A stretch of DNA of 64,000 bases from the NCBI GenBank assembly GCA_017992055.1, contig JAGOPK010000022.1, positions 1 through 64,000 on the forward strand. Direction: 5' to 3'. Both the position numbers and the translations under genes were made by a program. How positions within the stretch are numbered: position 1 is the first letter of the stretch; each line of letters opens with the position of its first letter. Of this stretch, positions 18,976 to 27,875 are shown piece by piece. The notes beneath the pieces are model-generated. The model did no database searches and was not told where the DNA came from. It was given only the letters and a program-made list of their open reading frames with translations. The stretch comes from Burkholderiaceae bacterium. GTDB taxonomy: Bacteria > Pseudomonadota > Gammaproteobacteria > Burkholderiales > Burkholderiaceae_C.

Positions 18976-20412
18976 TCAGCCGTGCTCGGGGGCGATGGCC
19001 TCGGCCCAGTCGTAGAGCTGGCCCAGGATGTCCTGGTTGCGCTCGTCCTCGGCGGCCTCGCCCAGCTGGTCGATGCGCTCCATGAACTGGGCCAGGCTCA
19101 GCGCGCCGCCGGCGCCGTGCAGCAATCGCTCGCGGCAATGCGCCAGCCAGCGCTCACGCTCCTCGGCCTCCAGCTGCTGCGGCCAGTGGCGGGCGCGGTA
19201 GCGCAGCAGCAGCTCGTCCAGCCGGCTGTCCTCGAAGGCCGGCCGCTTGGCCGCCAGGGCCGCGCCGTCCAGCGTGCGCAGCCGCTCCAGCGTGCGCCGG
19301 TCGGCCGGGCCGACGAAGCCGCCGTACAGGTCTTCGTCGACATCGGGCGTGGGCCCGGGCTCGCGTGCAAACACCTGGGCCCAGGGCCGCCCGGCCAGCT
19401 CGGCCGCATGCTCGCGCGCCCAGGCGGCACGCTGCAGGCCGGCGTCCAGATCCAGCTGCCAGTGCGCGGCGCGCGCCGGCGGCAGGGTCTTCAGGTTGCC
19501 GATGACCACCGGGCTCTTGTTGATGTGGATGGTCTTCACCGGCAGCCGCGCCATGCCCTCGGGCAGGGCCTCGGCCTTGCTGAACAGGCGCAGGCGCAGC
19601 GTGTCGGCGTCCAGCTCCAGCAGCTCGGCCGGATCGTGGGCAAGGTCCCAGACGATCAGCTCGTTCTTGTTGGTCGGATGCGGCGCCACCGGCCACACCA
19701 GGGCCAGGCAGCCGCGCTCCACCGGGTACATGCCCGACAGGTGCAGGAAGGGCCGCCCCTGGCCGATCTCGGCCCACACCGCATCCTTGCGGCGCAGCTT
19801 CAGGCAAAAGTCCCACAGCCGCGGCTGGCGCTGGCGGATCAGCCGCGCCAGCGCCACGGTGGCGCGCACATCGCTCAGCGCATCGTGGGCGCTGTCGTGG
19901 GCCAGGCCGTTGGCGGCGGTGAGGTGTTCGAGCTTGAAGCTGGGCCGGCCGTCGTCGTGGAACGGCCACTCGACGCCCTCGGGCCGCAGCGCCCAGGCGC
20001 AGCGCACGGTGTCCAGCAGGTCCCAGCGGCCGCAGCCGTTCTGCCACTCGCGGCCATAGGGATCGATCAGGTTGCGCCAGAACAAATGGCGCGTGACCTC
20101 GTCGTCGAAGCGGATGCTGTTGTAGCCCACGCCCACGGTGCCAGGCTGGGCCAGGGCGGCATGGATCTGGGCGGCAAACTCACGCTCGGGCACGCCCAGC
20201 TCGGCGCAGCGCTGCGGCGTGATGCCGGTGAGCAGGCAGCTCTCCGGATCGGGCAGCAGGTCCAGCGGCGGCTGGCAGTGCAGCTCCAGCGGCGCACCGA
20301 TCTCGTTCAGCTCGGCATCGGTGCGCAGGCCGGCAAACTGCGCCGGCCGGTCGCGTCGCGGCACGCGGCCGAAGGTCTCGTAGTCGTGCCAGAAGAAGCT
20401 CAGGTCGTCCAT
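18976..20412 (-). CDS. sbcB: Exodeoxyribonuclease I
   Basis: 478 residues. It degrades single-stranded DNA 3' to 5' in recombination and mismatch repair. The N-terminal DEDDh exonuclease fold has FFWHDYETFG (first acidic pair), GYNSIRFDDEVTRHLFWRN, and HDALSDVRATVALARLI with the catalytic His-Asp. The central SH3-like region (LPVKTIHINKSPVV) and the C-terminal helical domain (RYRARHWPQQLEAEERERWL) match ExoI. The start MDDLSFFWHDYETFG was chosen by homology; the in-frame upstream region is Arg/Pro-rich noise. 19 bases after the phasin-like gene on the same strand. Confidence 0.93.
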   Translation of the reverse strand: MDDLSFFWHDYETFGRVPRRDRPAQFAGLRTDAELNEIGAPLELHCQPPLDLLPDPESCLLTGITPQRCAELGVPEREFAAQIHAALAQPGTVGVGYNSIRFDDEVTRHLFWRNLIDPYGREWQNGCGRWDLLDTVRCAWALRPEGVEWPFHDDGRPSFKLEHLTAANGLAHDSAHDALSDVRATVALARLIRQRQPRLWDFCLKLRRKDAVWAEIGQGRPFLHLSGMYPVERGCLALVWPVAPHPTNKNELIVWDLAHDPAELLELDADTLRLRLFSKAEALPEGMARLPVKTIHINKSPVVIGNLKTLPPARAAHWQLDLDAGLQRAAWAREHAAELAGRPWAQVFAREPGPTPDVDEDLYGGFVGPADRRTLERLRTLDGAALAAKRPAFEDSRLDELLLRYRARHWPQQLEAEERERWLAHCRERLLHGAGGALSLAQFMERIDQLGEAAEDERNQDILGQLYDWAEAIAPEHG

Positions 20413-20431
20413 GCCGCCGCGCCGTGATCGA

Positions 20432-21136
20432 TCAGCGCTTGCGCGCGGCCTTCGGGGCCTCGGCCTCGGCGGCCGGCGCGCCCTGGCGCAGCGCATCCGA
20501 CAGCCCGATCAGCACGCCGCTGACCAGGGCCGTGTAGCTGTCGGCCAGGGCCTGGGCGGCCTTCAGGCCGGCGGCGCGGCTTTCGCGCAGCGCGGTCTGG
20601 GCCTGGGCGAACTGCGCTTCCAGCTGGGCGCTGACCTGGGCCGCCTGGGCGCCACTCTGCGTGCCGGCTGCGCCAAACTTCTCCAGCACCTGCTGCCAGG
20701 GCCCGGCCAGGGCCTCGCCGGCGCCGGCGCTGGCCTTCTTGACCTGGGCCAGCAGCGTGTCTTCCATCTTCTCCAGGTCGGCCAGGGCCTTGGCCAGCTG
20801 GCCGTCGCGCAGATCCACGCCACGGGCCACGAACTGCTGCAGCGCCACGCGGTTGGCTTCCACCGCCTTCAGCAGCGCGTCATCCATGCCGGACACCGCG
20901 GTGTCCAGCATCTTCTCCACCTGGGCCGGGGCGGCGGCGTTCTGCGCCGCGCCCGTGCTGGCGGCCTGGGTCACGGTATCGATGACCTTGCGGATGTTCT
21001 TCAGGCTCAGCTCGCGCCCCTGCAAGGCCTGCACGGTGGCGTCGTGCACCGCCTGGCGCAGCTGGGCGGTCTGCTTGGCGCTGGCGTTGGCGAACAGGTC
21101 GATCAGCGCCTGCTGGTCGATGCCGGACTTGATCAT
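20432..21136 (-). CDS. Phasin-like helical protein
   Basis: 234 residues, almost entirely alpha-helical, Ala/Gln/Leu-rich with heptad-like spacing. There is no signal peptide and no clear membrane segment. The ends are IDQQALIDLFANASAKQTAQ and a basic tail PKAARKR. The middle (about 150-215, GPWQQVLEKFGAAG...QAQTALRESRAAGLKAAQAL) resembles phasins, which coat polyhydroxyalkanoate granules; I recall similar Burkholderiales proteins filed under a domain of unknown function. AAGGAG lies 7 bases before the chosen start. No PHA gene is adjacent, so granule binding is only a suggestion. Confidence 0.6.
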   Translation of the reverse strand: MIKSGIDQQALIDLFANASAKQTAQLRQAVHDATVQALQGRELSLKNIRKVIDTVTQAASTGAAQNAAAPAQVEKMLDTAVSGMDDALLKAVEANRVALQQFVARGVDLRDGQLAKALADLEKMEDTLLAQVKKASAGAGEALAGPWQQVLEKFGAAGTQSGAQAAQVSAQLEAQFAQAQTALRESRAAGLKAAQALADSYTALVSGVLIGLSDALRQGAPAAEAEAPKAARKR

Positions 21137-21239
21137 CGCGTGCTCCTTGGGCTTTCGGGTGGACGGGGCCCGCGCACCGGATCGGCCGCGGCTGGCCGGC
21201 ATGGTGCCACGGCATTCCGGCAAGTCGCTGACAAAAGCG

Positions 21240-23543
21240 TCAGAACAGGCCGACCTCGTGGGCGTCGACCTGCAGCTTGATGAAGGCCTCGTTGCCACGC
21301 GAGAGGCCGCCGCGGTCGGCCAGGCCCTGGCGGCTGCGGCTGGCGCCGACGTAGAGCACGGTGCCGGCCGAGCGCCGCCAGGCCCAGGTCAGCGAGCCGG
21401 TGCTGCCGCGGTCGCGCTCGGCGGCCAGGCCGGGCTCGGCGCGGCGGTCCAGCGAGCTGCGCTGCAGGATGGCACGCAGCGTCTGCTGGGCGTCGAAATG
21501 CCACACGGCCAGCAGCTGGCCGGCGCTCTCGCGGTAGCTGCGCCGGCCGCCCTGCTCCAGCCAGGCGGCCGACAGGCTGGGCTCCAGCTCCAGCCGCGGC
21601 AGCGGGCGCATGGCCAGCTTCAGCGTGGTGCTGGCACCGGGGCGCACGGCCTGGGCCTGCATGTCGGCCAGGCGGCCGATGTCGGCCTCGACCTCCAGCA
21701 GCGGCGCCCACGGCGCCGGCGTGAACACCGCGCCCAGGCGCCAGAAGCGCGGCCGCAGCAGGGCCGCGCCGGGCTCGGGCCGCACCGCCTCGCCGCCATG
21801 CCAGTAGGCCCAGGCTTCGAGGTTGTGCGCACCGGTGACCCACAGGCCCGGGCTCAGCGAGCGCGACACCAGGGCGCGGTCGGCCAGACCATGGCTGATG
21901 CGGCCTTCGAGGTTGATCCAGAACTCGTTGAACGGGCCCAGGCCACCCCAGCCCTGGGCGACGCGGCCATCCCAGTGGCGCACGCCGGTCTGGTTGACGA
22001 AGCCGGTGTCGTGACGGAAGCCCTGGCTCAGCTCGTCCACCTCCAGATGGCCTTCGCGGCGGTCGGACTGGGCGGCCAGGCGCAGCAGCGCACGCCGTCC
22101 GCTGCGCGACGGCCCGGCGGCCAGGCCGCCGTGGCCGTCGTCGTGGGCCGTGGTGTCCGAGCCCAGCCACTGGGCACGCAGCCGCCACACCTCGTCGATC
22201 TGCCAGGCCGCATCGGGCCCGGCGACGCGGTTGTGGCCGCGGCCCTGCTCATAGTCGCGGGCCACGGCCAGGCCGCCCCATTGCAGATCGCCATCGGCCG
22301 AGCCCAGGCGCAGCCGCGCGGCCACGGCGCGCGAGGCCGGCTGCTCGGCCACGCCGGTGCCATGGGCGCCGGGCAGCAGCACAAAGCCGCCGCCGCGGTC
22401 GTCGATCGCAAAGGCACTGCCGGCCAGGCGCGCGCCGCGCCAGGTGGCGCGCAGGCCCCAGCGCGGCTCGGTGAAGCTGCGCGTGTACAGCGCCTCGGTG
22501 GGCGTGCGCAGCAGGTCGCTGCTCTCGAAGAAAAACGGCCGCTTCTCGGGGAACGACAGCGCAAAGCGCGTATTGCCGGCCAGCTGCGGCACGTCCAGCG
22601 CCACCTGCGAGAAGTCGGGGTTCAGCGTGGCATCCACCACCGTTTCGGGCAGCGGCCGCCATTTCAGGTCCAGCGTGGCCTCCCAGTCGGTGCTGCCGCG
22701 CCGCGCTGCGCCGGCCGGGGCCTCGTTCTGGCGGCGCAGCGTCAGGCTGGGGCGCAGCGTGAAGAACTGGTGGCGCTCGGGCAGCTGCACGCCCAGCAGC
22801 GGCTGCAGCGTGGCGATGAAGCTGGGCGCGTCCTGCGGGATCGGCACCGAGGTGTCGAGCATGAACTGCTCGCGCGGGATGCGCCGGCCGAGCATGAAGC
22901 GCCAGGGCCGCGCCGGTCCCTGCTCGCGGGTGAAGCGCAGCGAGGCGAACGGGATGCGCAGCACCGCGGTCCAGCCTTGGGCGTCGCGGGCGGCGGCGCC
23001 GTCCCAGTCGAAATCGGGCGCGAAGTCCTCGCTGTCGTCGCTGGCCGTGTGCATGCCGTCGGCCAGGCTGCCGGCGGCATTGATGCGGAAGAACTGCGCC
23101 GACTGGCGCGCGCCGATGGCGTCGAGGTAGACGACCACGAAGTCCTGGGTGCGGTTGACGCCGTCGTGCCGCACCAGCGGCGCGCGGATGCGCTGCGGCT
23201 CGGGATCGTGGGCGCGCACGCCCACGTACAGCGCCTCGTCGTCGAACAGCACGCGCAGCTCGGTGCGGTGGCTGGGCGTGGCGCCGACCACCGGCGCCTT
23301 TCCGGTGAAGCGCTCGAACAGCGGCGCCCGCTGCCAGGCCGGATGGTCGAGCCGGCCGCTGAGCACGATGCGCTCGCCCGGGGCCAGGCGCTGGGCCTGG
23401 ACCGCGCTGTCGGCCGGCTCGGCACGGCCGGCCGCCGTGCCCTGGGCCAGCGCCGCAGCGGCCGCGCACAGCAGCGCCAGCGTGGCCATGCCGACCCTGC
23501 CCAGCCTCAGGCCCCGGCCCTCTGTCCTGGTTCTCCCTGTCAT
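21240..23543 (-). CDS. Outer-membrane protein with CBM9-like domain and DUF5916 barrel
   Basis: 767 residues. Signal peptide about 1-34 (LALLCAAAAALAQG). Residues about 55-245 form a carbohydrate-binding family 9-like beta-sandwich (LSGRLDHPAWQRAPLFERF, VLFDDEALYVGVRAHDPEP, AVLRIPFASLRF). The rest is a DUF5916-type region beginning VVDATLNPDFSQVALDVPQL and FPEKRPFFFESSDLL, then alternating amphipathic strands to a C-terminal aromatic ending EVGLF, as in outer-membrane barrels. Family members are often found near peptidases or TonB systems, but the function is unproven. Transcribed alone; no partner gene adjacent. Confidence 0.8.
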   Translation of the reverse strand: MTGRTRTEGRGLRLGRVGMATLALLCAAAAALAQGTAAGRAEPADSAVQAQRLAPGERIVLSGRLDHPAWQRAPLFERFTGKAPVVGATPSHRTELRVLFDDEALYVGVRAHDPEPQRIRAPLVRHDGVNRTQDFVVVYLDAIGARQSAQFFRINAAGSLADGMHTASDDSEDFAPDFDWDGAAARDAQGWTAVLRIPFASLRFTREQGPARPWRFMLGRRIPREQFMLDTSVPIPQDAPSFIATLQPLLGVQLPERHQFFTLRPSLTLRRQNEAPAGAARRGSTDWEATLDLKWRPLPETVVDATLNPDFSQVALDVPQLAGNTRFALSFPEKRPFFFESSDLLRTPTEALYTRSFTEPRWGLRATWRGARLAGSAFAIDDRGGGFVLLPGAHGTGVAEQPASRAVAARLRLGSADGDLQWGGLAVARDYEQGRGHNRVAGPDAAWQIDEVWRLRAQWLGSDTTAHDDGHGGLAAGPSRSGRRALLRLAAQSDRREGHLEVDELSQGFRHDTGFVNQTGVRHWDGRVAQGWGGLGPFNEFWINLEGRISHGLADRALVSRSLSPGLWVTGAHNLEAWAYWHGGEAVRPEPGAALLRPRFWRLGAVFTPAPWAPLLEVEADIGRLADMQAQAVRPGASTTLKLAMRPLPRLELEPSLSAAWLEQGGRRSYRESAGQLLAVWHFDAQQTLRAILQRSSLDRRAEPGLAAERDRGSTGSLTWAWRRSAGTVLYVGASRSRQGLADRGGLSRGNEAFIKLQVDAHEVGLF

Positions 23544-23668
23544 GGGGCAAGGATTGTGCCCGCTCCCCCGGGGCTATCCCGATCCGTCGCCCGGCCTGCC
23601 GCGGCGAAGATGGCCGCTGGCATCCAAGCCTGGCCCTTCCCCGTTGTTCCCGTCCGCTGGAGTCGCTC

Positions 23669-25681
23669 ATGTCCGAGGTTTTCCTGTTGCGCCGCACCGC
23701 GCTGGCGCTGATGCTGGTGGGTCTGCCCATGCTGGGCCTGGCCCAGTCCGGCCCCAAGCCGGCCGAGCCGGCCACGCTGGCCGCCCAGCAGGCGCAGCGC
23801 CAGGCCCTGCCCTTTGGCGGCCCGGCCGATGTGGCCGACTTCGAGGATGCGCGCCGCGGCTTCATCGCCAGCCTGCCCCATGCCGAGGTGCGCGCCGCCG
23901 ACGGCCGCCTGGTCTACAGCCTGCAGGGCCATGCCTTCATCGATGCCCAGGAGCAGGCGCCCGACACCGTCAATCCCAGCCTGTGGCGCCAGGCGCGGCT
24001 GAACCAGCTGCACGGCCTGTTCAAGGTCACCGAGCGGGTGTACCAGGTGCGTTCCATGGATGTGTCGAACATGACCATCGTCGAGGGCGACAGCGGCTTG
24101 ATCCTGATCGACCCGCTGACCACCGCCGAGACCGCGCGCGCCGCGCTGGCCCTGTACCGCGCCAATCGGCCGCAGCAGGCGGCCTGGCCGGTGAAGGCGG
24201 TGATCTACAGCCACAGCCATGTGGACCATTTCGGCGGCGTGCGCGGCGTGGTCGACGAGGCCGAGGTGAAGGCCGGCCGCGTGGCCATCGTCGCGCCGCG
24301 TGGCTTCATCGAGCATGCGGTGAGCGAAAACGTCATCGCCGGCAATGCCATGTCACGGCGGGCGCAGTACCAGTTCGGCGCCTTTCTGCCGCCCGGGCCG
24401 CGCGGCCAGGTCGACAGCGGCCTGGGCCGCATGATCCCGCGCGGCAGCATCACGCTGATCGCGCCCACCGACGTGGTCGAGCGCGACCTCGACCAGCGCC
24501 TGATCGACGGCGTGCAGATCGACATCCAGCTGACGCCGGGCACCGAGGCGCCGTCGGAGATGAACCTGTACTTTCCGCAGTTCAGGCTGCTCAATGCCGC
24601 CGAGAACGTGACCCACAACCTGCACAACATCTACACGCTGCGCGGCGCCGAGATCCGCGACGCGCTGGGCTGGTCCAAGTACATCGAGCAGATGCGCCGG
24701 CGCTTTGCGCCGCGTGCCGAGGTGCTGATCGCCCAGCACCACTGGCCCACCTGGGGCACGCCGCGCATCGACAGCATGCTGCGCAAGCAGCGCGACCTGT
24801 ACCAGTACATCCACGACCAGACCGTGCGCCTGCTCAACCACGGCCACAAGCCGCGCGAGATCGCCGAGCGCCTGGCCCTGCCGCCCAGCCTGGCCAGCGA
24901 ATGGTTTGCCCGCGGCTACTACGGCACGGTCAGCCACAACGCCAAGGCCGTGTACCAGAAGTACCTGGGCTGGTACGACGCCAACCCGGCCCATCTGAAC
25001 CCGCTGCCCCAGGCCGAGGCCGCGCAACGCACTGTGCGCTACATGGGCGGCAGCGAGGCCTTGCTGGCCCGCGCCCGAGAAGACTTTGCCAAGGGCGACT
25101 ACCGCTGGGTGGCCGAGGTGGCGATGCAGGCGGTGTTTGCCGATCCGGCCCACGAGGGCGCGCGCCAGCTGGCCGCCGATGCGCTGGAGCAGCTGGGCTA
25201 CCAGGCCGAGTCGGGCGTGTGGCGCAATGCCTATCTGATGGGCGCACAGGAGCTGCGCCAGGGCCTGCCGGCCGGGCCGGCGGTGGCCACCGGCAGCGCC
25301 GACGTGGTGCGCGCCATCCCGCTGGACCTGTTCTTCGATTACCTGGGCGTGCGCCTGAATCCCGACAAGGCCGCCGGCCAGCGCCTGGTGGTCAACTGGA
25401 GCTTCACCGACCTCAACCAGAAGGCCGTGCTGAACCTCGAAAACAGCGTGCTCAGCCATGTGATGGGCGAGCACGACCCGGCCGCCGATGCCCACATCAC
25501 GCTGAGCAAGGCCGTGCTCGACGACATCAGCCTGCAGCGGCGCAGCTTTGCCGCCGCGCTGGCCAGCGGCGACGCGCGCATCGACGGCAATGTGACGGCG
25601 CTGGGCCGGCTGATGGGCATGCTCGACACCTTCTCGCCGGGCTTCGAGATCGTCACGCCGCTGGGTTCGCAGCGGCGCTGA
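23669..25681 (+). CDS. Alkyl sulfatase (SdsA1/BDS1-type metallo-beta-lactamase fold)
   Basis: 670 residues with a signal peptide (about 1-27). It hydrolyses primary alkyl sulfates (SDS-like) to alcohol and sulfate, feeding carbon and sulfur. The N-terminal MBL domain holds the binuclear zinc motif SHSHVDHFGG (about 188-197), then PSEMNLYFP, AENVTHNLHNIYTLRGAEIRD, and AQHHWPTWG. A helical dimerisation domain follows (about 385-530, KPREIAERLALPPSLASEWFARGYYGT), then an SCP2-like C-terminal domain (about 540-670) that binds the alkyl chain. The 3' end overlaps the convergent MFS gene by 29 bases. Confidence 0.92.
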   Translation: MSEVFLLRRTALALMLVGLPMLGLAQSGPKPAEPATLAAQQAQRQALPFGGPADVADFEDARRGFIASLPHAEVRAADGRLVYSLQGHAFIDAQEQAPDTVNPSLWRQARLNQLHGLFKVTERVYQVRSMDVSNMTIVEGDSGLILIDPLTTAETARAALALYRANRPQQAAWPVKAVIYSHSHVDHFGGVRGVVDEAEVKAGRVAIVAPRGFIEHAVSENVIAGNAMSRRAQYQFGAFLPPGPRGQVDSGLGRMIPRGSITLIAPTDVVERDLDQRLIDGVQIDIQLTPGTEAPSEMNLYFPQFRLLNAAENVTHNLHNIYTLRGAEIRDALGWSKYIEQMRRRFAPRAEVLIAQHHWPTWGTPRIDSMLRKQRDLYQYIHDQTVRLLNHGHKPREIAERLALPPSLASEWFARGYYGTVSHNAKAVYQKYLGWYDANPAHLNPLPQAEAAQRTVRYMGGSEALLARAREDFAKGDYRWVAEVAMQAVFADPAHEGARQLAADALEQLGYQAESGVWRNAYLMGAQELRQGLPAGPAVATGSADVVRAIPLDLFFDYLGVRLNPDKAAGQRLVVNWSFTDLNQKAVLNLENSVLSHVMGEHDPAADAHITLSKAVLDDISLQRRSFAAALASGDARIDGNVTALGRLMGMLDTFSPGFEIVTPLGSQRR

Positions 25682-26951
25682 TGCGCCGCGACGGCCGGCC
25701 CGGGCCGCGCCAGCCGCCCACGCGCCACAGCAGGAACAGCGCAATGCCCAGGTTCAGCAGGTTCCAGGCCACGCCGTTGACGAAGGCGGCGTGGTAGCTG
25801 CCGGTCAGGTCGAACACCTTGCCGCTCATCCAGCCGCCCAGGGCCATGCCGAACAGCGTGAACATGATCACCGAGCCCACGCGCGCACCGGCCTGGCTGG
25901 CCGGGAAATGCTCGCGCACGATGATGGCGTAGCTGGGCACGATGCCGCCCTGGAACAGGCCGAACAGCGCCGACACCAGGTACAGCGAGGCCAGGCCGTC
26001 GAAGGGGATGAACAGCAGCAGGGCCAGGCCCTGCAGCGCCGAGCTGAGCACCAGGGTGCGCACGCCGCCGATGTGGTCGCTGATGAAGCCGAAGGCCAGC
26101 CGGCTGATGATGCCGGTGAACAGCATCAGGCTCAGCATCTCGGCGCCACGCGCCGCGCCATAGCCCAGGTCGCCGCAATAGGCCACGATGTGCACCTGGG
26201 GCATGGCCATGGCCACGCAGCAGGCGGTGCCGGCCACGCACAGCAGGGCATGGGCCTGGCCCAGCGACAGGCCGAAGGGGCGTGGCACGGCCGGGGCCTG
26301 CGCCGCGGCCGGCGATGGCGCACCGGCGGCCACCTGCTGCGCCGCCAGCGCCGGCGCCCGCCCGCGCATGAAGCCGGCCAGCGCCGCCATGCTGACAAAG
26401 CTGAACAGCGCCAGGCCCAGATAGGTCTGGCGCCAGCCCACGGTCTCGGTGAAGTGCTGCACCACCGGCGGCCAGAGCGTGCCAGCCACATAGTTGCCGC
26501 TGGCGCACACCGCCACCGCGATGCCGCGCCGCTTGACGAACCACAGCGAGGTGTCGGCGACCAGCGGCGCAAAGGTGGTGGCGCTGCCCAGGGCGCCGAT
26601 CAGCAGGCCCTGGATCAGCGCAAACTGGCCGATACTGCCCGACCAGGCGCTGGCCAGGTAGCCCAGGCCCAGGCTGGTGGCACCGATCAGCACCACCGGC
26701 ACGATGCCGTGGCGGTCGGCCAGCCGGCCCATCAGCAGGCCACCCAGGCCGAAGCCCACGGTCAGCAGGGTGTAGGGCAGCGAGGCATCGGCGCGGGCCA
26801 CGCCAAACTCGGCCTGCACCGCCGGCAGCGTCACCGCCACCACGTACATGCCGGCCGAGCCGATGGTCATCAGCAGCAGGGTCACGGCCAGGCGCAGCCA
26901 GGCTTGGCGCGAATCCGGCTGGGGCGGGGTCGGGGAACGGGCGGCGCTCAT
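25653..26951 (-). CDS. MFS transporter
   Basis: 432 residues, twelve transmembrane helices, major facilitator superfamily. Between TM2 and TM3 is the signature GRLADRHGIVP, and the second half repeats it as GFISDHIGGVR. The central loop (about 200-225) is Ala/Pro-rich. It resembles the oxalate/formate-antiporter-like carriers for mono- or dicarboxylates; the substrate cannot be read. Start MSAARSPTPP at 26951. Adjacent and convergent to the alkyl sulfatase; uptake of a product of that reaction is possible but not shown. Confidence 0.85.
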   Translation of the reverse strand: MSAARSPTPPQPDSRQAWLRLAVTLLLMTIGSAGMYVVAVTLPAVQAEFGVARADASLPYTLLTVGFGLGGLLMGRLADRHGIVPVVLIGATSLGLGYLASAWSGSIGQFALIQGLLIGALGSATTFAPLVADTSLWFVKRRGIAVAVCASGNYVAGTLWPPVVQHFTETVGWRQTYLGLALFSFVSMAALAGFMRGRAPALAAQQVAAGAPSPAAAQAPAVPRPFGLSLGQAHALLCVAGTACCVAMAMPQVHIVAYCGDLGYGAARGAEMLSLMLFTGIISRLAFGFISDHIGGVRTLVLSSALQGLALLLFIPFDGLASLYLVSALFGLFQGGIVPSYAIIVREHFPASQAGARVGSVIMFTLFGMALGGWMSGKVFDLTGSYHAAFVNGVAWNLLNLGIALFLLWRVGGWRGPGRPSRRISAAANPAA

Positions 26952-27015
26952 CGGGGCATTGTGCGGGGCCGGCGCCGGCGCACTGCCCCGGGAAAGCTCC
27001 GGTGCCAGGGCTACC

Positions 27016-27816
27016 ATGGCCGGCATGACACCCGCCAACGATCCCGGCCCCCCGCGGCTGGCCGTGCACGGCCAGCGCGCCACCCTCACCCTCAACCGCC
27101 CGGAGCACCACAACCGGCTGCAGGTCGAGGACCTGCTGGTGCTGCAGCAGCACTGCGCCACGCTGGCCGCCCTGCCCGAGCTGCGCGTGGTGGTGCTCAC
27201 CGGCCAGGGCAAGAGCTTCTGCTCGGGCTTCGACCTGGGGGCGCTGGAGTCCACGGCCAGCGCGCCCCAGGCCGCCAGCAGCGGGCCGCGGCTGTTCGAG
27301 CAGACGGTGGACGCGCTGGAGGCCCTGCCGGTGCCCACCATCTGCCGGCTCAACGGCAGCGTCTATGGCGGCGCCACCGACCTGGCCCTGGCCTGCGATT
27401 TCCGCGTCGGCCCGCAGGGCATGCTGCTGCGCATGCCGGCCGCGCGCATCGGCCTGCACTACTACGCCAGCGGCCTGCGCCGCTGCGTCGCCCGCCTGGG
27501 CCTGCAGGCGGCCAAGCGGCTGTTCCTGCTGGCCGAGGACCTGCCGGCCGCCGAGCTGCTGGCACTCGGCTGGCTGGACCGCTGCGTGCCGCCGGGCCAG
27601 CTGGATGCCGAGGTCGAGCAGATCGCCGCCGCGCTGTGCGCCGGCGCGCCGCTGGCCCTGCGCGGCATGAAGACCTCGCTGAACGAGATCGCCCGCGGCG
27701 AATACCACCTGGGCGCGCTGCGCGAGCGCGAGGCCTTGTGCGCGGCCAGCGAAGACCTGCGCGAAGGTCAGGCGGCGCTGGCGGCAAAAAGGCCCCCGCT
27801 TTTCCACGGACGCTGA
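27016..27816 (+). CDS. Enoyl-CoA hydratase/isomerase-family protein (crotonase fold)
   Basis: 266 residues. Crotonase core: LTLNRPEHHNRLQVEDLLVL, the oxyanion-hole strand GKSFCSGFDLG and NGSVYGGATDLALACDFRVG. At the second catalytic position, where classical hydratases have Glu, it reads RIGLHYYASGLRR, and the first Glu region reads GGATD. A true hydratase reaction is therefore doubtful; it may be an isomerase, hydrolase or decarboxylase variant. The start at 27016 follows CAGGG by five bases; ATG at 27025 is the alternative. Standalone between MFS and serine hydrolase genes. Confidence 0.85.
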   Translation: MAGMTPANDPGPPRLAVHGQRATLTLNRPEHHNRLQVEDLLVLQQHCATLAALPELRVVVLTGQGKSFCSGFDLGALESTASAPQAASSGPRLFEQTVDALEALPVPTICRLNGSVYGGATDLALACDFRVGPQGMLLRMPAARIGLHYYASGLRRCVARLGLQAAKRLFLLAEDLPAAELLALGWLDRCVPPGQLDAEVEQIAAALCAGAPLALRGMKTSLNEIARGEYHLGALREREALCAASEDLREGQAALAAKRPPLFHGR

Positions 27817-27875
27817 GGCTTCAGCGGCCGGCGCGGCGGCCGACAACAGGGGGAACCCCCCACGCGCCCCTGACC

